Shown one piece after another: positions 20,431-29,004 of a stretch of 62,993 nucleotides of DNA. The stretch spans positions 1 to 62,993 of the forward strand of contig CAIVJE010000003.1 of the NCBI GenBank assembly GCA_903906135.1. Reading direction: 5' to 3'. Position 1 is the stretch's first letter. Each line of letters begins with the position of its first letter. Source of the DNA: an uncultured Verrucomicrobiota bacterium. Its GTDB lineage: Bacteria > Verrucomicrobiota > Verrucomicrobiia > Opitutales > Opitutaceae. Position numbers and translations under genes: made by a program. Below the pieces are notes generated by a model. That model did not search any database and was not told the origin of the DNA. It saw only the letters and a program-made list of their open reading frames with translations.

Positions 20431-21240
20431 ATGCCCCACTTGAAGCAACGCCCTAAAGTCACTATTGAGGATCTGATCCGCCTTAAACGAGATGAGCGTC
20501 CCGAGGCCGCCTTTTGGATTAATTTTGACCATGAACTGCGCCAGAAGCAGCTGACGGCTTTGCTCAAAAAACGGGCTTGGTGGCAGGAGTTGCCGCAGTT
20601 GCTCATGCGGCGTGCTTATCTGCCAGTCGGGGCTACCGCGATTCTTGCGTTCACTTTTGTCTCGGTTAAATATTATGGACCAACCCAAGTCACGGCGTTG
20701 GTTTCTGCGCCGGTTCAGCAAAGTCAGGTCGCAGCAGATCCTGTGGTCGCTAATCAAGCCGTGAGTTCGCCGCTCGCTAATCGCAGTCCAATAATCACGG
20801 CTGTTCTCGAGGCTCGCCCCACTGAGGTGACCGACTCAACTGGTTTACCTGAGTCGATCGAGCTCATGCCGCGGCAGACTCGCGCGGCCGCTACGGAGAC
20901 GCCTTCGGCGCAGACCATAGCGGCTAATCTTGCTAGCTTTGAGCTGACTGAGCCGGAGCTGGTAAATTCTGTGCGCGGGAGTCGTCTCAGCCCTGCCGCT
21001 CGGATCCAGAGCGTCGATTTGGTCGTTTCTGAGTTAGCCTCAGTGCCAACCAATGCCTCCATGCGGAGTCGAATTCTCGCGCAGTATGCTGACCGTCCGC
21101 TTAGTCGTGAACCGAGTGCTCCTGAAATCGTCCGGGAGCGGCTCGCTCGTCGTCTGGGTAATACTGACATTACCGATCGTCTTAATCGCATCGGTTTGAG
21201 GGGCGATCAAGTATCGTTGGGTGTGACCCTACGGCTTTAA
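20431..21240 (+). CDS. Single-span membrane protein, candidate anti-sigma factor of an unnamed family
   Basis: 269 residues: a charged cytoplasmic-type N-terminus (1-60), one transmembrane helix (about 63-79) and a long exported, low-complexity domain rich in Ala, Ser, Thr and Pro, ending in a short conserved-looking segment (RERLARRLGNTDITDRLNRI). The N-terminus has no HxxxCxxC zinc-binding anti-sigma motif; instead it carries EAAFWINFDHELRQKQLTAL. Position seven bases downstream of the sigma gene, topology and a shared terminator at 21250-21276 suggest it restrains that sigma factor. No known domain is recognised. The alternative is an unrelated envelope protein controlled by the sigma factor. 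Confidence 0.7.
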   Translation: MPHLKQRPKVTIEDLIRLKRDERPEAAFWINFDHELRQKQLTALLKKRAWWQELPQLLMRRAYLPVGATAILAFTFVSVKYYGPTQVTALVSAPVQQSQVAADPVVANQAVSSPLANRSPIITAVLEARPTEVTDSTGLPESIELMPRQTRAAATETPSAQTIAANLASFELTEPELVNSVRGSRLSPAARIQSVDLVVSELASVPTNASMRSRILAQYADRPLSREPSAPEIVRERLARRLGNTDITDRLNRIGLRGDQVSLGVTLRL

Positions 21241-21249
21241 CGGTCGTTC

Positions 21250-21276
21250 AACCCGCCTTTGCTGGCGGGTTTTTTT
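21250..21276 (+). terminator. Rho-independent terminator of the sigma/anti-sigma unit
   Basis: AACCCGCC (21250-21257) pairs with GGCGGGTT over a six-base loop, followed by a T-run to 21276. Confidence 0.9.
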
Positions 21277-21344
21277 ATGAAGCGCGCCGGTTGATTTGCG
21301 CTCATCGTGCGACCGCGATTGAGAGGCCTTTTTGCTCGATGGCT

Positions 21345-22985
21345 TTACTTCTCTGGCACGCAAATGCCACAGGTATTCACAAAGAAATCGGTGCCTTTGT
21401 CATCGACCAAAATGAAGGCGGGGAAATCTTTTACCGTGATCTTCCAAATGGCCTCCATGCCGAGTTCAGGATAGTCGATCACTTCTACTTGAGTGATATT
21501 ATCCTGAGCGAGAATAGCGGCGGGCCCCCCAATGCTGCCTAAATAAAAGCCGCCATGTTTTTTGCACGCCTCGGTCACCGCCTTGCTCCGATTGCCTTTC
21601 GCTAGCATGATCAAGGAGCCGCCGTACGATTGGAAAAGATCAACATAACTATCCATGCGTCCAGCCGTGGTGGGGCCAAATGAGCCTGAGGCCATGCCAA
21701 GGGGAGTTTTCGCCGGACCCGCGTAATAGATTGGGTGATTTTTGGCGTAGTCTGGCAGGCCCTGACCGGCGGCGAGGCGGTCTTGCAATTTGGCGTGAGC
21801 GCTATCGCGCGCCACAATGAGCGTGCCCGTCAGGGCCACCCGAGTGGTGACAGGATGTTTTGCCAGTTCTGCTAGGATGGCCGGCATCGGTTGGTTGAGA
21901 TCGATGCGCACAAAATTATCATCCTTAAAAGTCCGCAATTCAGGGGGGATAAAACGCCCGGGATTAGTTTCCATCTGCTCAATAAAAATACCGTCCGCCG
22001 TAATTTTTGCTTTTATATTACGATCGGCGCTGCAGGACACGCCCAGCCCCACAGGGCAACTAGCTCCATGGCGAGCGAGGCGAATTATGCGTACATCAAG
22101 GGCGAAGTATTTCCCCCCAAACTGAGCCCCAACGCCGCTTTGCTGAGCAATTTTGAGCACTTTGTCCTCCATCGCTATGTCGCGAAAGGCGCGCCCGTGT
22201 TCGTTACCGGTCGTGGGTAGCGCATCGAGATACTTAGTTGTGGCGAGCTTGAGGGTTTTTAAGCAGGCCTCGGCGCTGGTGCCGCCAATGACAAAGACAA
22301 GATGATAGGGCGGGCAGGCCGAGGTGCCGAGGAGCGCCATTTTTTCGGTAAAAAATTTCTCCAGGTTTTTTGGATTCAGGAGCGCTTTGGTTTCCTGGAA
22401 GAGGTAAAGTTTGTTGGCCGAGCCGCCGCCCTTGGCGACAAAAAGGAATTCATATTTATCACCTTCGGTCGCCACGAGATCGATTTGCGCAGGTAAGTTG
22501 GTGCCCGTATTGACCTCCTTAAACATATCTAACGGGGCGACCTGAGAGTAGCGTAGGTTTTCCGCCGTATAGCATTCATAGACCCCGCGCGCGAGTTGGG
22601 CGGCGTCGTTGCTATCGGTCCAAACTTGTTGGCCTTTCTTAGCAAAAATGGAACAGGTGCCGGTGTCTTGGCACATCGGCAAAATACCGCGCGCGGCGAT
22701 CTCGGCATTTTTGAGTAAAGTCAGGGCTACATAACGATCGTTAGCGGATGCTTCCGGATCGGTTAAAATTGCCGCTACTTGCGCTAAATGCTTTGGGCGC
22801 AGGAAAAAATTAGTATCATGAAACGCTTCGCGGGCGAGATAGGTCAAAGCCGCGGGGGCTACCTTGAGGATGGACTTTCCCTCAAAGGTCGTGGTCGTGA
22901 TGCCGTCGCTGGAAAGCTGACGATAGACGGTATCATCGGGGCCGAGCGGCAGGGGATCTTGGTAGACGAAAGGCGGCGTAGGCAT
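21345..22985 (-). CDS. fumA: Fumarate hydratase class I, iron-sulfur type
   Basis: A 546-residue enzyme of the FumA/FumB family that hydrates fumarate to malate in the citric acid cycle with a [4Fe-4S] cluster. Likely cluster cysteines lie in [10 protein letters not shown] (Cys105, the same number as in E. coli FumA), TSACPPYHL and GASCPVGLG. The C-terminal beta half carries [18 protein letters not shown] and [17 protein letters not shown]. The start [14 protein letters not shown] aligns with the E. coli N-terminus; the frame runs open seven codons further up without resemblance. It follows kdsD by 66 bases on the same strand. Some FumA/B relatives also act on other dicarboxylates. Confidence 0.93.
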   Translation of the reverse strand: MPTPPFVYQDPLPLGPDDTVYRQLSSDGITTTTFEGKSILKVAPAALTYLAREAFHDTNFFLRPKHLAQVAAILTDPEASANDRYVALTLLKNAEIAARGILPMCQDTGTCSIFAKKGQQVWTDSNDAAQLARGVYECYTAENLRYSQVAPLDMFKEVNTGTNLPAQIDLVATEGDKYEFLFVAKGGGSANKLYLFQETKALLNPKNLEKFFTEKMALLGTSACPPYHLVFVIGGTSAEACLKTLKLATTKYLDALPTTGNEHGRAFRDIAMEDKVLKIAQQSGVGAQFGGKYFALDVRIIRLARHGASCPVGLGVSCSADRNIKAKITADGIFIEQMETNPGRFIPPELRTFKDDNFVRIDLNQPMPAILAELAKHPVTTRVALTGTLIVARDSAHAKLQDRLAAGQGLPDYAKNHPIYYAGPAKTPLGMASGSFGPTTAGRMDSYVDLFQSYGGSLIMLAKGNRSKAVTEACKKHGGFYLGSIGGPAAILAQDNITQVEVIDYPELGMEAIWKITVKDFPAFILVDDKGTDFFVNTCGICVPEK

Positions 22986-23051
22986 AGGGCGATTGCCACT
23001 AATCAACTCAATGCCCCAGTATTCGCAATCTTGAACCTCGGCTAGCGGGCC

Positions 23052-24044
23052 TTACAAAATCTTAAGCTTCGGTAAATCTTGCACGTCGATGTAGCCGACG
23101 GGTTTTTGCTCAGCATCCAGCGCGATGAGATCAGAAATTCGATATTGCTGAAATATTTTGAGCGCTTCTACCGCGAGGACTTGGGCGGAGATCGTGCGCG
23201 GCTGGCGCGTCATGAATTTTTGCACGGAAGTTTTAAGAAAATCAGCGCCGCCATGCAGCGCGCTGCGTCGGAAATCGCCATCGGTAAAGATGCCCGTCAT
23301 GACGCCATTGGCATCAACTAAGGCCACGGCGCCCGCTTTGGCTTTAGTCATGGCAAAGATGGCCGCTTGCACGGTCGTGGTATTTTCGGGCAGAACGGGA
23401 CAAGCCTCGCCGGTCCGCATGATATCTTTGACGCGCAGCAGAAGGGTCATCCCGAGGGTTCCGGCGGGGTGATATTTAGCGAAATCTTCTCGGGTTAAGC
23501 CCCGGCTCTCCAGTAGCACCATGGCTAAGGCGTCGCCGAGCGCGAGGGCGGCGGTCGTGCTGGCCGTTGGGGCCAAGGCGAGGGGGCAGGCTTCGCGTGG
23601 GGCTTGGTAAATGAGCCGGTAATTAGCGCCGCGCGCCAGTTCGCTTTCGGGGGACCCCGTCAGCGCCACGGTCAGGAGGCCAAATTTTTCGAAAAGGGGC
23701 AAAAGTTGTAGGACTTCCGCGCTGGCGCCGCTGTTACTTAATAAAATAGCCAGATCGCCCGCTGCGCATAGGCCAAGATCGCCGTGGCGGGCTTGGGTGG
23801 GATCAAGAAAACAAGCAGGCACTCCGGTGCTGTTAAAAGTGCCGGCTAATTTCTGGGCGATGTGGGCATTTTTCCCCACCCCCGAGATGATGAGTTTATG
23901 GCCGGTGGCGACGACTGCTTCCACCGCCCGCACGACCTTAACGAAATCTTCATTCAGGGCGGTGGCGGTGGCGTCAAGGGCCTCACGTTCAATGGCAAGG
24001 CATTGACGGGCTTGCGCGAGAAGAGTAGCGGAATCTAGGGGCAT
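23052..24044 (-). CDS. kdsD: Arabinose-5-phosphate isomerase (KDO pathway)
   Basis: A 330-residue protein converting ribulose 5-phosphate to arabinose 5-phosphate, the first step to KDO of lipopolysaccharide. It has an N-terminal SIS domain (about 30-170) with GHKLIISGVGKNAHIAQKLA, QARHGDLG and LLSNSGASAEVL, followed by two CBS domains (about 205-330; VKDIMRTGEACPVL and VQKFMTRQPRTI). FTDGDFRR and TREDFAKYHPAGTLG are typical of the KdsD/KpsF family. The ATG at 24044 is used; the frame stays open 14 codons further. It is divergent from the LysM gene, with 72 bases between the starts. Together with lpxA at the far end of the window it indicates LPS synthesis. Confidence 0.93.
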   Translation of the reverse strand: MPLDSATLLAQARQCLAIEREALDATATALNEDFVKVVRAVEAVVATGHKLIISGVGKNAHIAQKLAGTFNSTGVPACFLDPTQARHGDLGLCAAGDLAILLSNSGASAEVLQLLPLFEKFGLLTVALTGSPESELARGANYRLIYQAPREACPLALAPTASTTAALALGDALAMVLLESRGLTREDFAKYHPAGTLGMTLLLRVKDIMRTGEACPVLPENTTTVQAAIFAMTKAKAGAVALVDANGVMTGIFTDGDFRRSALHGGADFLKTSVQKFMTRQPRTISAQVLAVEALKIFQQYRISDLIALDAEQKPVGYIDVQDLPKLKIL

Positions 24045-24116
24045 CAAAAACTTGTGTTGGGAGGGGGCACCGCCAAACCTAGGCAACGTCCCTTGCCGTT
24101 CAATTCATTTCCAATC

Positions 24117-25010
24117 GTGTTACGTTTTACGCCTCAGCTTCGTTTTCTGTGCTTCCTGTTACTGGGCGGGTTAACCATGGAGTGGGCGGGTTGCAGTGGT
24201 AGTGAGCGGCTTTCTTATGCGACGGAAGTGGATGAGCCAGCCTATCGTGAAGGCCAAGCGTTGCTTAAATCCGGTCGCTGGCAGGAGGCGCTCAATGCCT
24301 TTCTCAAGGTCATCGATCGGCGCGGGGAGGATGCCGCAGAATCGCACTTGGAGCTGGGCTTACTTTATTTACAGCACATCAACGATCCGCTGTCGGCCAT
24401 TTATCATTTCCGCAAGTACCTCGCTTTGCGCCCCAACAGCCCACAAGCCGCGTTGATTAAGCAACGGATTGATGCCGCCACCCGGGAATTTGCCCGGACC
24501 CTACCGGCGCAACCCCTGGAAAATAAATTGCAGCGCATCGATCTCGTGGCGGCGCTCGATCGGCTCAAGCAGGAGAATGGGGCCCTGAAGCAAGATCTCG
24601 CTGACTTAAAAGCTAACCGGAGTGAGGCGGCCCAGACGTCCCCCGCTGAGGTTGACCGCGCAGCCACGCCCGCGGCATCCGCTAATTTTAATTTTGCAGC
24701 GGAGAACACTCCGATTGTGCGGACTAGGCCGGGCCCGAGCGCAGGGCCGCGCTCAAATGGGGTTACCCCTAAAACAAATGCTGCCCCCGGGGCTCGGACT
24801 ACCACTCAAGTTAAGCCGGTGGTCGCGGCTCCAGCTAATCAGGCTGCCGGGGTGCGCCAGCACACGGTCAAAGCCGGTGACACCTTATTTAAGCTCGCGC
24901 AGCAATACTATGGCAACCGGGCTAAATGGCGCGATATCTACTCAGCCAATCGGAATCTGATGAAGAGCGAGTCTGATTTAAAGGCCGGGATGATCTTAAA
25001 AATTCCCTAA
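24117..25010 (+). CDS. LysM-domain lipoprotein with TPR-like repeats
   Basis: 297 residues from the GTG at 24117. The N-terminus (LRFTPQLRFLCFLLLGGL) is hydrophobic and ends in a lipobox-like WAGC, so it is probably an outer- or inner-membrane lipoprotein. A TPR-like helical part follows (about residues 35-115; AYREGQALLKSGRWQEALNA, HLELGLLYLQHINDPLSAIY), then a coiled coil, a Pro/Ala/Thr-rich linker and a C-terminal LysM (HTVKAGDTLFKLAQQYYGN to LKAGMILKIP) that binds peptidoglycan. TTG at 24054 or ATG at 24178 are other starts, but the latter would remove the signal peptide. The layout suggests a cell-wall scaffold or division protein; no specific role is recognised. Confidence 0.82.
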   Translation: MLRFTPQLRFLCFLLLGGLTMEWAGCSGSERLSYATEVDEPAYREGQALLKSGRWQEALNAFLKVIDRRGEDAAESHLELGLLYLQHINDPLSAIYHFRKYLALRPNSPQAALIKQRIDAATREFARTLPAQPLENKLQRIDLVAALDRLKQENGALKQDLADLKANRSEAAQTSPAEVDRAATPAASANFNFAAENTPIVRTRPGPSAGPRSNGVTPKTNAAPGARTTTQVKPVVAAPANQAAGVRQHTVKAGDTLFKLAQQYYGNRAKWRDIYSANRNLMKSESDLKAGMILKIP

Positions 25011-25014
25011 GAAC

Positions 25015-25039
25015 AAAAAATTTTCGCCGTTGAGGCGAA
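25015..25039 (-). terminator. Probable terminator after queD
   Basis: On the minus strand, TTCGCC and GGCGAA form a six-bp stem over a five-base loop, followed by a run of T residues (the A-run at 25015-25020). It lies 40 bases past the queD stop codon. Confidence 0.55.
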
Positions 25040-25079
25040 GCCGCCGGCCCAGCGCCTTCTACGGCCGGCCGGTTAAGCG

Positions 25080-25529
25080 CTAATCCGTATACTCCGCCCA
25101 ACTTGAACTGGTTTCAGTGATGCGCACACGCTCGACCCGCACGGTCGCCGCAATGGCAAAATCACCTTGTCGGTTGGTCCCCGCCAGAGCGCGAGCCAGC
25201 TCAGCATAGATTGTTTGCGCCATCACCTCGGTGGTGGGATCGGTGTGCGCGAAAGGGATCAGGCGCTCACCGTGCTTGGCTTGGTAGAAAGCAAAATTAG
25301 GATCATCGGTATTGACGGCCAGGGCGTGATCCCAGCTATCGAGAAAAGCCTGGAGGGCTAATTTCACGGCCTTGAAGTCACAGACCATATCGTTCGCATC
25401 AAGCGTGTCTGCCGCTAGGACAACTTCTACACGCCGACTGTGGCCGTGAGGGAAGCGGCATTTCCCGGGGTGCTTTGAAAGAATATGGCCGCTTTCAATT
25501 TCGAAAATTTTGCCGATTCGATAAGTCAT
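25080..25529 (-). CDS. queD: 6-carboxytetrahydropterin synthase (QueD) / PTPS family
   Basis: A 149-residue T-fold enzyme. The zinc ligands appear as His15 (ESGHILSKHP) and the pair in CRFPHGHS, with the catalytic cysteine (Cys24) before them; the C-terminal TETSSSWAEY carries the pterin-anchoring glutamate. QueD converts dihydroneopterin triphosphate to 6-carboxytetrahydropterin on the way to queuosine. The start codon lies three bases after the hemN stop, so the two are cotranscribed. No other queuosine gene is in the window, so a 6-pyruvoyl-tetrahydropterin synthase-like role cannot be excluded. Confidence 0.87.
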   Translation of the reverse strand: MTYRIGKIFEIESGHILSKHPGKCRFPHGHSRRVEVVLAADTLDANDMVCDFKAVKLALQAFLDSWDHALAVNTDDPNFAFYQAKHGERLIPFAHTDPTTEVMAQTIYAELARALAGTNRQGDFAIAATVRVERVRITETSSSWAEYTD

Positions 25530-25532
25530 AAC

Positions 25533-26957
25533 TTAAACAGTTTTAGAAAATCCCCCGGGGCGTTTGGCCAGGTGAGCATCAAAGCGCATCGCGATGATGC
25601 GCAGAAAAAGTCGGCCCAAGGCAGTAACGGCGAGGCCTTGGGGCTGGCGAACGAGCAACTGGTCGTTTTCTAAATCAGCGAGCGAGGCTAATTCAGTCGC
25701 GTAAGTAGTGGCAAAATCAAGTCCGAGACGCCGGGAGAGTTGGGCGAAATTAATTTCTTTTCCGCACATAATGTCTGAGATGATCAGGCGGCGGCGCCGG
25801 TCGTCGTCACTCAGCAAGTAGCCGCGTTCAATGGGCAGTCGGCCCGCTTCGAGGGCGGCTATGTAGTTGGGTAAATCTTTATGGTTTTGCCGAAATGCGC
25901 CGGCGGTTTCAGAAATTGAAGACATGCCAAAGCCGTAGAGTGAGGCCCCGGCCCGAGTGGTATAGCCTTGGAAATTGCGGTGGAGGGTGCCTTCGGCGAA
26001 AGCGAGGGCGAGTTCATCATTCGGCCGAGCAAAATGGTCCATCCCGATCTGGACATAACCAGCTGCCGTCAATTTCTCGACTGCGGTCATGAGCATGGCG
26101 AGCTTCGCTTCGGTGGTGGGCAGCTGGGCGCGATCATCAAAGATTTTTTGCGCCGGCTTGATCCATGGAACATGCGCGTAGCTGAAGACCGCCAAGCGAT
26201 CAGGGTTGAGGGCGATAATCTCATCAAGCGTCTGGGTGAAAGTGGCGGCGGTCTGGAGTGGGAGCCCATAGATCAAATCGACGCTGATTGATTGAAAGCC
26301 CGCTTCGCGAAGCCAAGTAATGGCTTGGGCGGTTTGTGCTAAGGGCTGCCAGCGATGCACAGCGAGCTGCACCTCGGGGTTGGTATCTTGTACTCCTAGA
26401 GACGCACGATTGCAGCCGAGTCGGCGAAAGGCTTCGACATGCGCTTTAGTCAAACGGCGCGGATCTATTTCCACCGAATTTTCAGCATCGGGGTCGAATT
26501 TGAAGTGCCGATGAATCGCGGCCGCTAAGCGATCGATTTCGGCCGGGGGCAAAAAGGTGGGCGTGCCACCGCCAAAGTGCAGCTGGGTGACGGGTCGAGC
26601 CGCATTAAGGAGAGGGGCGGTGAGGGCTAATTCTTTTTCAAGCCAAGTAACGTATTCTCCGGCAGACGCTAGTCGCTTGGTTATGACGGTGGTGCATCCG
26701 CAATACCAGCAGAGCGTCTCGCAGAACGGTAGATGAAAGTAGAGAGAGAGCGGTCCTTCTGCTGGCGGCGAGGAGCCCGCGGATAAGTTGCGATTATCGT
26801 GGGCAATTTCGGCCAACAGCGCCGATCGATCAATCGACTCTGAAAATTGTGGAGCCGTCGGATAAGAGGTATAGCGAGGGCCGGGAATATTATATTTCCG
26901 GACAAGTTCGAGCGCAGGCGCGACCGAGGCTTGGACGGTGTTGCGTGGTGACACCAT
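25533..26957 (-). CDS. hemN: Oxygen-independent coproporphyrinogen III dehydrogenase
   Basis: A 474-residue radical SAM enzyme that decarboxylates two propionate side chains of coproporphyrinogen III in haem synthesis without oxygen. The cluster motif is FCETLCWYCGC with Cys79, Cys83 and Cys86, and the extra Cys88 typical of true HemN. YFHLPFCETLC, HFGGGTPTFL, NRASLGVQD and SVDLIYGLPLQT follow in the usual order. The N-terminal KYNIPGPRYTSYPTAP trip-wire motif, present in HemN but absent in HemW, supports the assignment. It lies between sufS (117 bases upstream) and queD. Confidence 0.94.
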   Translation of the reverse strand: MVSPRNTVQASVAPALELVRKYNIPGPRYTSYPTAPQFSESIDRSALLAEIAHDNRNLSAGSSPPAEGPLSLYFHLPFCETLCWYCGCTTVITKRLASAGEYVTWLEKELALTAPLLNAARPVTQLHFGGGTPTFLPPAEIDRLAAAIHRHFKFDPDAENSVEIDPRRLTKAHVEAFRRLGCNRASLGVQDTNPEVQLAVHRWQPLAQTAQAITWLREAGFQSISVDLIYGLPLQTAATFTQTLDEIIALNPDRLAVFSYAHVPWIKPAQKIFDDRAQLPTTEAKLAMLMTAVEKLTAAGYVQIGMDHFARPNDELALAFAEGTLHRNFQGYTTRAGASLYGFGMSSISETAGAFRQNHKDLPNYIAALEAGRLPIERGYLLSDDDRRRRLIISDIMCGKEINFAQLSRRLGLDFATTYATELASLADLENDQLLVRQPQGLAVTALGRLFLRIIAMRFDAHLAKRPGGFSKTV

Positions 26958-27074
26958 AAGGCAGCCATCATAGCCAAATGGAGTGGGCGCGACTACGCAT
27001 ATCTTGTCTAAGATTGGGCAGGGCTTGAGGGCGAGCGGTAGGGCCTGTCCACGCGATCGCTAAAAGTCAGAGGG

Positions 27075-28307
27075 TTAACCGGCAAAAAATTTCTGAATCT
27101 TCTGCAAGGTAGCCACGAGGCGTTCGATCTCCGCTTCGGTATTGTAGAGATAAAAACTAGCGCGAGAAGTTGAGCTAAGTCCCAGTTTACGCATCAGCGG
27201 CTGGTTGCAGTGGTGGCCGCCGCGTAAAGCGACGCCTTCCTGGTCAGCCATAGTTACGACATCATGGGCGTGCACGCCGGGAAGATCGAAGCTGATAACG
27301 CCGCTGCGATGGTGCGCTGGCCCCAGCATGCGAATGCCAGGAATTTCGCTGGCGAGACGAGCATAGGCGAGGGCGGCGAGTTTCTCATCGTGTTGGGCGA
27401 TCGCCTCGCGGCCGAGATCGTCGAGATAGTCCATGGCCCGAGCGAGCGCAATGACGTCCGCAATATTGGGAGTGCCGGCCTCAAATTTTTGGGGGGCAGG
27501 GGCCCATTTGCTTTCAAAGTATTCTACGTTGGAGATCATGCTACCGCCGCCGCGATAGGGTGGCATGGCCTCGAGTAAGGCTTTGCGGCCGTAGAGCAGG
27601 CCGACCCCGGTTGGGCCGCACATTTTATGGCCCGAGACGGCGAGAAAGTCGCAATCCATGGCACGGACATCGATCGGCATGTGCCCAGCGCTCTGCGCGG
27701 CATCGATGACGGAAATCGCGCCAACTTTCTTTGCGGCAGCGCACAGCGCGGCCGCGGGGTTGATGACGCCGAGTGTATTGGAGACATGCGTGAACGCAAA
27801 AATCTTCACCTCGGGTGTGAGGACTTGGGCCAGCTGCGTGAGGTCGAGCAGGCCAGTGTCGCCGGCGACGACGGGTAGATAACGCAGCTTGGCGCCGGTG
27901 CGCTGCGCGAGTAGCTGCCAGGGCACCATGTTCGAGTGATGCTCCATTTCCGTCAGGAGGATGATGTCACCCGCCTTGAGGTTTTTATCGCCCCAAGCAT
28001 TTGCCACGAGGTTAATGCTGTCGGTCGTCCCAGCGGTGAAGACGATTTCCCCCGGTTCGGTGGCATTGAGAAATTTAGCGCTACGTTCCCGGGCCGCTTC
28101 GTAGGCAAAAGTAGCCCGCATCGAAAGGGTGTGAATGCCGCGGTGAACGTTGGCGTTATCGCGTTGGTAATAATTCACCAACGCATCGATGACGCACTGG
28201 GGTTTTTGCGACGTGGCCGCATTATCAAGGTAGACGAGCGCTTGACCGTTAACTTGTTGGTTAAGGATGGGGAAATCAGCGCGCAGATTCTGCCAAGCGG
28301 GATTCAT
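27075..28307 (-). CDS. sufS: Cysteine desulfurase, SufS type
   Basis: A 410-residue PLP enzyme that takes sulfur from cysteine for iron-sulfur cluster assembly. The PLP lysine is in AVSGHKMCGPTGVG, preceded by DAAQSAGHMPIDV; the catalytic cysteine is in RGGHHCNQPLMRKLG, the group II (SufS) form without the long loop of IscS. The N-terminus MNPAWQNLRADFPILNQQVN and VYLDNAATSQKP are typical. The gene begins six bases after the sufU stop, so the pair is cotranscribed. SufBCD are not in the window. Confidence 0.95.
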   Translation of the reverse strand: MNPAWQNLRADFPILNQQVNGQALVYLDNAATSQKPQCVIDALVNYYQRDNANVHRGIHTLSMRATFAYEAARERSAKFLNATEPGEIVFTAGTTDSINLVANAWGDKNLKAGDIILLTEMEHHSNMVPWQLLAQRTGAKLRYLPVVAGDTGLLDLTQLAQVLTPEVKIFAFTHVSNTLGVINPAAALCAAAKKVGAISVIDAAQSAGHMPIDVRAMDCDFLAVSGHKMCGPTGVGLLYGRKALLEAMPPYRGGGSMISNVEYFESKWAPAPQKFEAGTPNIADVIALARAMDYLDDLGREAIAQHDEKLAALAYARLASEIPGIRMLGPAHHRSGVISFDLPGVHAHDVVTMADQEGVALRGGHHCNQPLMRKLGLSSTSRASFYLYNTEAEIERLVATLQKIQKFFAG

Positions 28308-28313
28308 GTGATT

Positions 28314-28769
28314 TTAGTCGCTTGGCTTTTCGGTGGTGGCGGGTTGCGCGTCGCCTTTGGCGGCATTAAGGGCCGCATGCCAGCCGAGGGTGGCGCACTT
28401 AATCCGAGCGGGGAATTGATGAACACCGGCGAGGGCCGCGAGATCGGACATATCATCTTCCACGACCTTTCCGGTGGTGACCATCTGGTGTAGATTGGCG
28501 TAAATTGCTTCGGCCTCGGCGATGGTCTTGCCCTTGAGGTTGACGGTCATGAGGGAAGCACTGGCTTTGGAGATGGCGCACCCACTCCCTTGGAAACTGA
28601 CATTGCTGATCCGGTCACCGTCGAGTTGCACATAGACGGTGATCTGATCGCCACACATCGGATTGTTGCCACTCCCAACGCGGTTGGCGCTGGGCAGCAC
28701 GGAGTAATTCCGTGGGCGGCGGTTGTGGTCTAGAATGACGGACTGATAGAGGTCAGTGAGATCTTGCAT
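28314..28769 (-). CDS. sufU: SufU-type iron-sulfur assembly / sulfur-transfer protein
   Basis: A 151-residue NifU-N/IscU-fold protein. Conserved cysteines are NPMCGDQ, GSGCAIS and RIKCATL; the last belongs to the SufU pattern, together with the insert between the second and third cysteines (about 18 residues more than IscU). SufU is a zinc protein that accepts sulfur from SufS. It starts MQDLTDLYQSVILDHNRRPR, the usual SufU opening. It is the first gene of the sufU-sufS(-hemN-queD) series; its promoter would lie in 28770-29004, shared with the divergent fucosidase gene. Confidence 0.93.
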   Translation of the reverse strand: MQDLTDLYQSVILDHNRRPRNYSVLPSANRVGSGNNPMCGDQITVYVQLDGDRISNVSFQGSGCAISKASASLMTVNLKGKTIAEAEAIYANLHQMVTTGKVVEDDMSDLAALAGVHQFPARIKCATLGWHAALNAAKGDAQPATTEKPSD

Positions 28770-29004
28770 CGACGAGTGACGTGAACGGCAGAGACTACGT
28801 GGCTGGTCTCGTTTGGCAAACAGAGTTTGTGTATGTGGGTGGATTGTTCTCTCGGTCGTGGGCGATTAATTAATGGCCGGTGCGCTGGGCCGGCAGAGTG
28901 GGGTGTAATTTTGGCATTGGCCGATGGCCTTTGGGCTGGTTGGTTGGCGCAGACTTAGGTCAGGAATTTTTCACCCACTCTGCTTATTCAACCCCACTAG
29001 CGCT

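Noticed and set aside
28865-28874. ATTAATTAAT palindrome upstream of sufU as an operator
   Set aside because: Ten AT-only bases can arise by chance, and no half-site of a known Fe-S regulator is nearby.
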